Source of the DNA: an uncultured Verrucomicrobiota bacterium | GTDB taxonomy: Bacteria > Verrucomicrobiota > Verrucomicrobiia > Chthoniobacterales > SZAS-18 | Length of the DNA: 5,071 bases | Direction: 5' to 3' | Assembly: GCA_937871685.1 (NCBI GenBank) | Contig: CALMOL010000181.1 | Coordinates: 1-5,071 of the forward strand | In this document: positions 1 to 5,071 of the stretch, piece after piece | Numbering within the stretch: position 1 is the stretch's first letter | How the letters are laid out: each line of letters opens with the position of its first letter | Program-made: the position numbers and the translations under genes | The notes under the pieces: model-generated | What the model was told of the DNA's origin: nothing | The model's database searches: none | Seen by the model: only the letters and a program-made list of their open reading frames with translations

Positions 1-1216
1 GGATCGGTCGCGGGTGCGCCGACGAGGCTTCGACCGGGCCGGGTGAATCGGCGAGCGGCGGCACCAACGGGATCTTCATCCAGGCTTCGGTGCCGGGGCG
101 GCCATCGGGGCGGGGGCGCAGGGCGAAGTCCCAGCCGCCCTCGCCGCACACCTCGGCGAGGCGCGCGCGCACGTTTGCCAAGCCCACGCCGCCGCCGGGG
201 GCGCGACGCTCGCCGTCGGCTACAGGTTCCTCACCGCCATCGTCGGCCACAGACAATTCCAGCCAAGGGCCGTCCGTGCGGGCGCGCAGGACGATCTCGC
301 CCGGGCCGGGACGGCGGGAGATGCCGTGGCGCACGGCATTTTCCACCAGGGGCTGAAGGATGAGCGCGGGCACGAGGGCGGCGCGCGCGGCGGGATCGAT
401 TTCTTCGCGCACCCGGAGGCGGTCGGCGAAGCGCACCTGCTCGACGGCGAGGTATTTGCCCGCCAAGGCCAACTCCTCGTCGAGCGGCACCGCGGGCCGG
501 CGGTCGGCCCCGGTCTCGAGGGTGGCGCGGAGGAGGTCGCCCAGGCGGGCGATCATGCGCTCGGCGTCATCGGGCCGCGCGTGGACGAGGCTGGCCACGG
601 CGTTGAGGGCATTGAAGAGAAAGTGCGGCTGGAGCTGGCTCTGGAGCGTGGCGAGGCGGGCCACGGCGAGCTGCGCCTCCAGCCGGGCGGAGCGCGCTCG
701 ATCCTCGCGCCACCGCTGTCGCGCGAGCACCGCGAGCATCGTGCCGAGAAGCCCGGCGTAGATGACGAGGCCGAAGGCCCACCGCGTGGAAAGCAGGAAC
801 GCGTAGATTTGCGCCCACGCGCGGTCCTCCGGGTTCAGCGCCGGCATCAGCGCGTGGAGCGTCGCCACGAGGGCCGGGTGCGCGAAACTCACGAACAAGC
901 CACCGAAAAGCACGCCGAGGGCGGCGCGCGCGGGCGGCCAAGCGTCATCGGGATCCAGCGGGTGGCCGTGGAGCCGGCGCGTCAGCCACCAGATGCCCGG
1001 CGCGAGCGCGCCCCAGGCGTGCCATTCCACGAGCTGCCAGCCCAGCGCCAGGCCCAGCGGCAGCGCGCGGCCCGCCACCCGCGCGGCGCCGTGGAGCTGG
1101 AGGCCGAAGATCACGCCGAGCAGCGTCCACGCGCCGAGCAGCGCCGCCGCCCGCGCCCAGGGCGCGGCGGGGAGGAGGGGGCGCGGGTCACCGGGCACGA
1201 CCCGGGAAACAAGCAC
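1..1216 (-). CDS. LytS/YehU-type membrane sensor histidine kinase (3' end beyond window)
   Basis: Integral-membrane sensor kinase of the His_kinase/LytS class, expected to autophosphorylate and pass phosphate to a response regulator. The frame is open across the left edge, so the C-terminus is not seen. Numbering from a GTG at 1216, hydrophobic segments lie near residues 23-41, 51-78, 98-120 and 145-165. A short charged helix follows, then the H-box LQPHFLFNALN with the phospho-accepting His at residue 198 (bases 623-625). The N-box LQPLVENAVRHG has its Asn at 293, the acidic motif ADDGG is near 324-328, and the ATP-lid glycines GGGVGLANVRARL start near 341. The domain should end near WMKIPL, yet at least 20 Pro/Ala/Ser-rich residues follow, either a tail or a linker. 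GTG at 1198 is an equally possible start; neither has a Shine-Dalgarno. No sensor domain beyond the membrane helices is visible. Its regulator, probably LytTR-type, is expected just left of the window. Class assignment is firm; the signal sensed is unknown. Confidence 0.92.
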   Translation of the reverse strand, partial: MLVSRVVPGDPRPLLPAAPWARAAALLGAWTLLGVIFGLQLHGAARVAGRALPLGLALGWQLVEWHAWGALAPGIWWLTRRLHGHPLDPDDAWPPARAALGVLFGGLFVSFAHPALVATLHALMPALNPEDRAWAQIYAFLLSTRWAFGLVIYAGLLGTMLAVLARQRWREDRARSARLEAQLAVARLATLQSQLQPHFLFNALNAVASLVHARPDDAERMIARLGDLLRATLETGADRRPAVPLDEELALAGKYLAVEQVRFADRLRVREEIDPAARAALVPALILQPLVENAVRHGISRRPGPGEIVLRARTDGPWLELSVADDGGEEPVADGERRAPGGGVGLANVRARLAEVCGEGGWDFALRPRPDGRPGTEAWMKIPLVPPLADSPGPVEASSAHPRPI

Positions 1217-1300
1217 TCGTGCCGCGCCGCGCCCAGCGCGCGATGTTGCGAATGTCCCCGGCGCAGTTGACGAGGCCGGCGCCCAGGCGACGATTTCTCC
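1217..1300. promoter_or_regulatory. divergent intergenic gap, probable promoters for kinase and small protein
   Basis: This 84-base gap separates the minus-strand kinase from the plus-strand 71-residue gene, so any local promoters for both must lie here or inside the neighbouring genes. A TTGACG hexamer at 1267-1272 resembles a -35 element for the rightward gene, but no good -10 hexamer follows at the usual spacing (best is ACGATT at 1290-1295). The assignment rests on gene orientation, not on a recognisable promoter. Confidence 0.3.
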
Positions 1301-1516
1301 ATGACGGATGTCATTCGCGAACTCCTCCACCGCGTGCCGTTTCAGCCGTTCACGGTGCGACTTAACAATGGCGCGAACTACCTCGTTGCCACACCGGACC
1401 ACGCCGCCGTCGGCCCGAGCCGGATGCATGTCGCGGTGATTTGGACCGGTGACAATCGCCAGCACACTGTCTCGGCCCGCAACATCACCTCGGTCGAGGA
1501 AGCGGTTACGCCGTGA
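1301..1516 (+). CDS. small conserved protein of the 'PFQPF' type, function unknown
   Basis: A 71-residue protein starting at ATG 1301. The N-terminal helix-like stretch DVIRELLHRVPFQPFTVRL is followed by a polar turn and a hydrophobic strand (YLVATPDHAAVGPSRMHVAV), then a strand-like end with the ITSVEEAV motif. This pattern, a short helix, PFQPF plus an amphipathic strand, a histidine-containing 'P-D/E-H/F-A' motif and a terminal 'hITSIE'-like strand, matches a family of short uncharacterised proteins that I recall from Verrucomicrobia and Planctomycetes. No catalytic residues, signal peptide or membrane segment are visible. The cytoplasm is the likely location. There is no clear ribosome-binding site. 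The stop codon lies 3 bases from the stop of the convergent esterase gene. The reading frame is probably real because of the family resemblance, not because of its length. No function is proposed. Confidence 0.75.
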   Translation: MTDVIRELLHRVPFQPFTVRLNNGANYLVATPDHAAVGPSRMHVAVIWTGDNRQHTVSARNITSVEEAVTP

Positions 1517-1519
1517 CCC

Positions 1520-2167
1520 TCACGGTCGCAGCATCGGCTCCAGCGCGCGCCACACGGTCTCGGCGAGCATGCGCTGACCCTCGGCGGTAGGATGCACGCG
1601 GTCGGCTTGGTTTAAGCGCTCCACGCCGCCCACGCCGTCCAGCAGGAAGGGGATCAGCGTGGCGCCCCTCGCCTGCGCGACCGCGGCGAACATGGCGCGG
1701 AACTCACCATTGAAAGCTGGCCCGTAGTTCGGGGGCAACTGCATCCCAGCCACCACGAGTTTGCAGGCGGGGTGGCGCTCGCGCACCCGCGCGAGGATCG
1801 CCTCCAAGTTGCGCCGCGTTTCCGCGGCCGGCAGGCCGCGCAGGCCGTCGTTCGCGCCCAGCGCGAGGACGAACACGGCCACGTTCGGCCGGCGCAGCAC
1901 CCAGTCCACGCGCGCCAGGCCGCCGGAGGTGGTATCGCCGCTCACGCCCGCGTTGACGACTTCGTAGGGCAGCCCGGCCGCGCGCACTTTCTGCGCGATC
2001 AGAGCCGGATAGGCCTCGCTCGGCTCCACGCCGAATCCCGCCGTGAGGCTGTCGCCCAGAAACACGATAGCCGGGGGAGGATTCTGGGCCGAGAGCACGG
2101 CGGGGAGGAATGCGACCACCGCAAGAGAGGCGGCGAAGATTGCGGACTGGCAGAGAAAACGGAGCAC
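1520..2167 (-). CDS. tesA: exported SGNH/GDSL esterase, TesA (arylesterase / thioesterase I) family
   Basis: A serine hydrolase of 215 residues, expected to cleave short acyl, aryl or thioester substrates or lysophospholipids outside the cytoplasm. Residues 1-27 form a signal peptide, with a hydrophobic core around 9-25 and a VLSA-Q cleavage-like site. All four SGNH blocks are intact: GDSLTAG with nucleophile Ser40, NAGVSGDTT with oxyanion Gly77, LGANDGLRG with Asn106, and DRVHP with Asp189 and His192. The LPPNYG segment at 144-149 corresponds to LPANYG of E. coli TesA, which separates this gene from generic GDSL lipases. Length is as expected for the family. The start is GTG 2167; it gives a well-shaped signal peptide and no in-frame ATG lies just upstream, although no Shine-Dalgarno is visible. 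It diverges from a YbbA-like ATPase, the same neighbour as in E. coli. The family is certain; natural substrate is not predictable from sequence. Confidence 0.93.
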   Translation of the reverse strand: MLRFLCQSAIFAASLAVVAFLPAVLSAQNPPPAIVFLGDSLTAGFGVEPSEAYPALIAQKVRAAGLPYEVVNAGVSGDTTSGGLARVDWVLRRPNVAVFVLALGANDGLRGLPAAETRRNLEAILARVRERHPACKLVVAGMQLPPNYGPAFNGEFRAMFAAVAQARGATLIPFLLDGVGGVERLNQADRVHPTAEGQRMLAETVWRALEPMLRP

Positions 2168-2282
2168 GGCAGACCATGCGCGCGGGGCGGTGTCGTCGGA
2201 ACATCTATGACGCGCGCTGCGCGCCGGCGACGGGCGCGCCGCTTGGCCCTGCGCCGGTCCCGGCTACCAATGCCGCCCTCGC
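2168..2282. promoter_or_regulatory. shared divergent gap between esterase and ABC ATPase genes
   Basis: This 115-base gap lies between two genes read away from each other, so it should hold promoters for both. The only A/T-rich patch is aacatctatga near 2200-2210, which could be a leftward -10 region about 35 bases before the esterase start (CATAGA on the minus strand, 3 of 6 consensus matches). For the rightward gene, TTGGCC at 2243-2248 followed by TACCAA near 2265-2270 is a weak sigma-70-like pair. The rest is GC-rich self-complementary sequence such as GGCGCGCC. The regulatory role is inferred from orientation. Confidence 0.35.
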
Positions 2283-3080
2283 ATGACCGCCAACCCGCAA
2301 TCCGCAGCCGCACCCGGTGAGACCGCCCGGGTGCCGGGGCCAATCCGAAGTCCGCAACCGGCCGCCCTGGCGGTGCGCGATCTCACCAAGACCTACCCCG
2401 GCCCCGGCGGCGCGCCGGGCCTCACGGTGCTGCGCAGCGTGAGCTTCGAGGTCGCGGCCGGCGAGTCGCTCGCCATCGTCGGCCCCTCGGGCTCGGGCAA
2501 GACCACGTTGCTCGGCCTTTGCGCCGGACTGGACCGTGCTACCTCCGGCTCCGTGGCGCTGGGCGGAGTGACCCTCGATGACCTCGACGAGGATGCCCGC
2601 GCTCGCGTGCGCAACGATCGCACCGGCTTCGTCTTCCAAAACTTCCAGCTCATTCCCACGCTCACCGCGCGGGAGAACGTCCTCGTTCCCGCCGAACTCC
2701 GGCCGACCCCCGCCGGCCGTTCCCGCCGGGAAGTGCAGCGCGAGCACGAGAAGCTTGCGGCCGACTTGCTCGCCAGCGTAGGCCTCGGAGACCGGCTCGA
2801 TCATTATCCCGTCCAGCTTTCCGGGGGCGAGCAGCAACGCGTGGCCCTGGCGCGCGCCTTCATCAACCGGCCGCAGGTGCTCTTCGCCGATGAGCCGACC
2901 GGGAACCTCGACCACGATACCGCCGACTTGGTGGTGGATCTCCTCTTCGGACTAAACCGCTCGGCTGGCACCGCCTTGGTGATGGTCACGCACAACTTGG
3001 CGCTGGCGGATCGCCTGAGCCGAGTGCTGCAAATGCGGGATGGAGCCGTGGTGTCAGATCTGGCAGGCAGTGTCGCCTAA
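2283..3080 (+). CDS. ybbA: ABC transporter ATP-binding protein, YbbA/LolD/MacB class
   Basis: A cytoplasmic ATPase subunit of 265 residues from the family that powers MacB, LolCDE, FtsEX and YbbAP machines at the inner membrane. The ATPase fold starts near residue 28. Visible motifs: Walker A GPSGSGKTT at 67-75, Q-loop Gln119 in FVFQNFQLIPTLTARENV, signature LSGGEQQRVALARA at 179-192, Walker B VLFADEPTGNLD at 199-210 with catalytic Glu204, and switch His237 in VMVTHN. Nothing essential is missing. Residues 1-27 are a Pro/Ala-rich extension; ATG 2283 is the only good start, without a Shine-Dalgarno. The divergent TesA-like gene supports a YbbA assignment, because tesA and ybbA are divergent neighbours in E. 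coli. A YbbP-like permease should follow but does not: the next 268 bases are non-coding and the next gene is unrelated. The symbol is therefore a best guess within the LolD/YbbA/MacB group, and the permease partner is unknown. Confidence 0.9.
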   Translation: MTANPQSAAAPGETARVPGPIRSPQPAALAVRDLTKTYPGPGGAPGLTVLRSVSFEVAAGESLAIVGPSGSGKTTLLGLCAGLDRATSGSVALGGVTLDDLDEDARARVRNDRTGFVFQNFQLIPTLTARENVLVPAELRPTPAGRSRREVQREHEKLAADLLASVGLGDRLDHYPVQLSGGEQQRVALARAFINRPQVLFADEPTGNLDHDTADLVVDLLFGLNRSAGTALVMVTHNLALADRLSRVLQMRDGAVVSDLAGSVA

Positions 3081-3101
3081 AAGCGCCAGTTCTCTTAAGG
3101 G

Positions 3102-3115
3102 GTTATGTGGATAAC
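3102..3115. repeat. inverted repeat GTTAT-GTGG-ATAAC
   Basis: Two perfect 5-base arms flank a 4-base centre, starting 22 bases after the ABC ATPase stop codon. It could be a protein-binding palindrome or a weak hairpin. It is too weak and lacks a T-run, so it is not called a terminator. It overlaps the DnaA-box match. Confidence 0.5.
3106..3114 (-). promoter_or_regulatory. exact match to the DnaA-box consensus
   Basis: The plus strand reads TGTGGATAA, the exact complement of the consensus DnaA box TTATCCACA. A degenerate partner, TTGGGATAA with two mismatches, lies at 3117-3125. One exact box plus a poor one is not an origin; origins carry clusters of boxes, usually near dnaA, dnaN or gidA, none of which is here. 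It may be a chance match inside an A/T-richer gap or an isolated DnaA regulatory site. Confidence 0.25.
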
Positions 3116-3127
3116 TTTGGGATAAAT

Positions 3128-3144
3128 TCAAGGATCTACCTTGA
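3128..3144. repeat. inverted repeat TCAAGG-ATCTA-CCTTGA
   Basis: Perfect 6-base arms around a 5-base loop; RNA from either strand could form the hairpin. The following sequence (gaaggagcgag) has no T-run in the plus direction, so intrinsic termination of the ABC ATPase transcript is not supported. In the minus direction the hairpin is followed by aatttatccc, also not a proper T-run. Confidence 0.5.
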
Positions 3145-3179
3145 GAAGGAGCGAGTTTGCTTCTGTTGATAGTTTCCAG

Positions 3180-3191
3180 TGCTTTGAAGCA
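3180..3191. repeat. short palindrome TGCTT-TG-AAGCA
   Basis: Perfect 5-base arms with a 2-base centre. The loop is too small for a comfortable RNA hairpin, so a DNA-binding dyad is more likely than a structural RNA element if it is functional. It may be chance. Confidence 0.35.
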
Positions 3192-3348
3192 GTAAGGGTG
3201 AATAACTGCAATTTTTGCCGTTGAGTTCGACGCCCTGGTGCAAAGGCCCACACATGGCAGAGGCTGTGCAAGCGGGCTCCATTCCTCCCGCGCTTCCGCT
3301 GGACGCCGGAGGCACCTTCGGAAACCTTTAAGCTCACACCAAACCAGC

Positions 3349-3867
3349 ATGGCCCGCCTCACCCCCGAAGCCCTCGCCGCGGTGCGCTCGCTGGCCGAGG
3401 GGCACGAGCTCCGCATCTACGAGGGCTTGCCGCACCCACGCGACGAGCCGGACTTGCTGGAGCACGAGGCGGTGCGCGTGCGGGTGGTGGAACTGATGAA
3501 TGACCGCTTCTACCCGGCCCGCCAGCACGTCTCGCCCGAGGACGAGGCGCGACTGCGCACGGCGGCGCGGCAGCCGGGATGGTTCGAGGCGGTGGGCTTC
3601 CGCTCGTGCGATGGTCGGCACGAGGACTTTGACGCGGTGAAAATGTGCCTCTTCCACCCCGACTTCGCGCTGCAATGGCGCTCCGGCGCGGGCGAGGACG
3701 CGCCGATGCACCGCATTCTGTTTTGCTTTGGTTGCAACGAGTCGGTGTTCTTCGACGACCAGTTCGAGGTCACGTCCTACACCGCGCTGACCCCGGAGCT
3801 GCGCGAGATCCTGCTTCGCTACCGGCGCGAGCGCCCCAGCTCGGAAGCGTGGCCGCCGAGGACGTGA
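3349..3867 (+). CDS. conserved hypothetical protein with CxxC pair and YEGLPH motif
   Basis: A 172-residue soluble protein with no signal peptide or membrane segment. Recognisable conserved points are YEGLPH (24-29), a FYP element near 54-56, a Cys-x-x-HPD segment (C100, H103-D105) leading to an aromatic LQW (108-110), and ILFCFGCNE (123-131) with Cys126 and Cys129. This order, YEGLPH then C..FHPD...W then CFGC followed by two strands and a C-terminal helix, resembles a family of uncharacterised bacterial proteins that I recall but cannot name. Cys100, His103, Cys126 and Cys129 could bind a metal or form a redox pair; that is inference. The frame stays open to an ATG at 3238, but residues encoded by 3238-3348 are Arg/Ser-rich and unlike the rest, so ATG 3349 is chosen. 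No Shine-Dalgarno is visible. It ends 9 bases from the convergent transporter gene. No function is proposed. Confidence 0.8.
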   Translation: MARLTPEALAAVRSLAEGHELRIYEGLPHPRDEPDLLEHEAVRVRVVELMNDRFYPARQHVSPEDEARLRTAARQPGWFEAVGFRSCDGRHEDFDAVKMCLFHPDFALQWRSGAGEDAPMHRILFCFGCNESVFFDDQFEVTSYTALTPELREILLRYRRERPSSEAWPPRT

Positions 3868-3876
3868 GGCTCGCTT

Positions 3877-5071
3877 TCACTCCACGAACTCCAGGTCCTT
3901 GCCGTAGGTTTCCTCCAGCCCCGCGAGCGCCAGGAGGGCGATGCCGAAGCAGACGGCGCCCACCGCGAGCGAGCCGCCGACCAGGCCCAGGTGCGAGGCC
4001 GCCCACGCGTTGGCCCAGGCGATGAGGTTGAGCGAGCCGCGCGCGAGGTTGGGCACCGTGGTGGCCACGGTAGCGCGCAGGTTCGTGCCGAACTGCTCCG
4101 CACCCACCGTCACGAACACGGCCCAGTAGCCCATCGTCACGCCGAGGCCGAAGATCACCGTGTAGAGCGCCCAGGCCGGCGCGGCGGTGAGGGAGAAATA
4201 CGTGACCACGCACGCCAGCGCGGCGAGAAGGAAGCCGGCCACGACCTTCTTGCGCGAGCGCAGCCACTGCGAGAGGGAGCCGGAAAGGAAATCGCCCACC
4301 GTGAGGCCCAGGTAGCAGATGAGCACGGCGTCGCCCGCGCTCACCGCGCCCCGCACGCCGAGCGCGCGGGCGTATTCCGGCGCGAAGGCCACCAGCCGCC
4401 CGACCACATACCACGTCGGCAGCCCGATGAGCACGCAGCACGCGTAGCGCCGGAAGCGGCCGGCGTCCGTGAACAGGCTGAAGAAGGAGCCCCGCGCCAC
4501 CCTTGCGCCCGGGCCGTCCGCCGGCGCCTCGTCGCGCAGGCGCCGGAACATTCCGGACTCGAGCACGCCCATGCGCAGCGCGAGCAGCGCGAGGCCCAGC
4601 CCGCCGCCAATGAAGTAGCAGGTGCGCCACGCGAACACCTTGGCCACGAGCGCCGCCACCACCGCGCCGAATACGCCCACCGTGGCCACGATCATGGTGC
4701 CATGCCCGCGCAGGTGCTTTGGCAGCACCTCGGCCACGAGCGTGACGGAACCGCCCAGCTCGCCCGCGAGGCCCACGCCCGCGACGAAGCGCAGCACCGC
4801 GTAGGCCTCCACGGAGGTGACGAAGCCGTTGGCCACGTTGGCCAGCGAATACATTACGATGGAGCCGAAGAGCAGCTGCACGCGCCCGCGCTTGTCGCCG
4901 AGCACGCCCCAGAGCACGCCGCCGACAAGCATGCCGGCCATCTGGAGATTGAAGAGCCACTCGCCGGTGCGCGTGATCTGCTCCTCGTTCAGGCCGAGGT
5001 CGCGCAAGCTCTGCATGCGCACGATGGAGAAGAGCAGCAGGTCGTAGATGTCCACGAAGTAGCCCAGCGCG
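3877..5071 (-). CDS. MFS transporter, metabolite:H+ symporter-like (5' end beyond window)
   Basis: An inner-membrane secondary transporter of the major facilitator superfamily, probably moving a small organic solute with protons. The frame runs off the right edge: upstream of a GTG at 5055 it still encodes ALGYF, continuing into VDIYDLLLFS, a typical first MFS helix. That GTG is therefore an internal valine and the true start lies outside. Counting that valine as residue 1, the helix 2-3 loop signature is GVLGDKRGR at 50-58, followed by LRFVAGVGLAGELGGS at 88-103 and LPKHLRG at 111-117, patterns of the sugar/metabolite:H+ symporter branch. A polar central loop spans about 165-204 between the two six-helix halves. 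The later EQFGTNLRATVATTVPN (320-336) is characteristic of a related subgroup I recognise. About 398 residues are visible, near full length for the family. The substrate cannot be deduced. It is convergent with the hypothetical gene, with no terminator between them. Confidence 0.93.
   Translation of the reverse strand, partial: ALGYFVDIYDLLLFSIVRMQSLRDLGLNEEQITRTGEWLFNLQMAGMLVGGVLWGVLGDKRGRVQLLFGSIVMYSLANVANGFVTSVEAYAVLRFVAGVGLAGELGGSVTLVAEVLPKHLRGHGTMIVATVGVFGAVVAALVAKVFAWRTCYFIGGGLGLALLALRMGVLESGMFRRLRDEAPADGPGARVARGSFFSLFTDAGRFRRYACCVLIGLPTWYVVGRLVAFAPEYARALGVRGAVSAGDAVLICYLGLTVGDFLSGSLSQWLRSRKKVVAGFLLAALACVVTYFSLTAAPAWALYTVIFGLGVTMGYWAVFVTVGAEQFGTNLRATVATTVPNLARGSLNLIAWANAWAASHLGLVGGSLAVGAVCFGIALLALAGLEETYGKDLEFVE

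Larger units (their letters stand above)
3081..3348. other. low-G+C non-coding segment with several short inverted repeats
   Basis: No credible gene was found here. Bases 3081-3240 contain 71 G or C in 160 (about 44%) by hand count, far below the surrounding genes; G+C then rises toward 3348. Short inverted repeats lie in series: 3102-3115, 3128-3144, 3180-3191, 3208-3218 (GCAA-TTT-TTGC) and, in the richer part, 3306-3321 (CCGGAG/CTTCGG with a GCAC loop and one G-T pair). A looser pairing joins CACA 3251-3254 with TGTG 3265-3268 and GCCC 3246-3249 with GGGC 3274-3277. None is followed by a T-run of the kind seen in intrinsic terminators. The segment may contain the end of the ABC ATPase transcript, the promoter of the next gene, a small RNA, or remnant foreign DNA; the sequence alone does not decide. 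Confidence 0.55.

Noticed and set aside
326..1270. Long plus-strand open frame (314 codons) opposite the histidine kinase
   Set aside because: It lies in exact codon register with the kinase on the other strand, has Arg/Glu/Gly/His-rich composition and no family resemblance. It is a by-product of high G+C coding sequence.
2205..2915. Minus-strand open frame (236 codons) opposite the ABC ATPase
   Set aside because: It covers the ATPase coding region with its unmistakable motifs, and the translated product shows no recognisable domain.
3128..3160. Intrinsic terminator for the ABC ATPase transcript
   Set aside because: The TCAAGG/CCTTGA hairpin has only moderate G+C and no run of T after it.
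3196..3240. tRNA-like T-arm (gagttcgacgcc)
   Set aside because: Only the GTTCGA heptamer-like core fits; no acceptor stem, D-arm or anticodon arm can be built around it.
3238..3348. N-terminal extension of the hypothetical protein from an ATG at 3238
   Set aside because: The 37 extra residues are Arg/Ser/His-rich and unlike the conserved body, which begins at MARLTPEALAAV; no ribosome-binding site supports the upstream start.
3081..3348. Integron attC site or replication origin
   Set aside because: A GTTGAGT match to the GTTRRRY core (3220-3226) lacks the paired RYYYAAC partner, and one exact DnaA box without origin-associated genes is not enough for an origin.
3054..3416. Minus-strand open frame (120 codons) across the low-G+C segment
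   Set aside because: It spans the ATPase end, the spacer and the start of the next gene, its composition is not protein-like, and I recognise no homologue. It is noted because similar spurious products can mark repeated elements.
5053..5055. GTG as the start of the MFS transporter
   Set aside because: The upstream codons continue a typical first-helix sequence (ALGYFVDIYDLLL), so the GTG encodes an internal valine.

Overview
This is a GC-rich chromosomal window, roughly 70% G+C by eye. It carries six protein-coding genes, two of them cut by the window edges. No RNA gene, CRISPR array, insertion sequence or phage gene could be recognised. Several things fit a Verrucomicrobiota-type bacterium such as an Opitutales relative: a LytS-class histidine kinase with a short membrane domain, a small 'PFQPF' protein of a type common in Verrucomicrobia and Planctomycetes, and the lack of clear Shine-Dalgarno sequences before any visible start. 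That assignment is an inference and is not proven here.

Layout from left to right. (1) Positions 1 to about 1216, minus strand: a membrane sensor histidine kinase of the LytS/YehU type, with its C-terminal end beyond the left edge. (2) 1301-1516, plus strand: a 71-residue conserved protein of unknown function, divergent from the kinase. (3) 1520-2167, minus strand: an exported SGNH/GDSL esterase of the TesA (arylesterase / thioesterase I) family, convergent with gene 2 and separated from it by 3 bases. (4) 2283-3080, plus strand: an ABC-transporter ATPase of the LolD/YbbA/MacB class, divergent from the esterase. (5) 3081-3348: a non-coding stretch whose first 160 bases are only about 44% G+C (71 of 160 by hand count) and rich in short inverted repeats, including one exact 9-base DnaA-box match. 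(6) 3349-3867, plus strand: a 172-residue conserved hypothetical protein with a CxxC pair. (7) 3877-5071, minus strand: a major facilitator superfamily (MFS) transporter whose N-terminus lies beyond the right edge, convergent with gene 6 and separated by 9 bases.

The most informative neighbourhood is the divergent pair of TesA-like esterase and YbbA-like ATPase. It reproduces the tesA-ybbA arrangement of Escherichia coli, but the permease expected right after the ATPase (YbbP/FtsX-like) is absent and the unusual low-G+C segment stands in its place. The kinase probably works with a response regulator outside the window, likely of the LytTR type. The remaining genes look like an ordinary mixture of independent short transcription units. 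I found no convincing previously undescribed multi-gene system. The leads worth following are the low-G+C segment and the missing permease.
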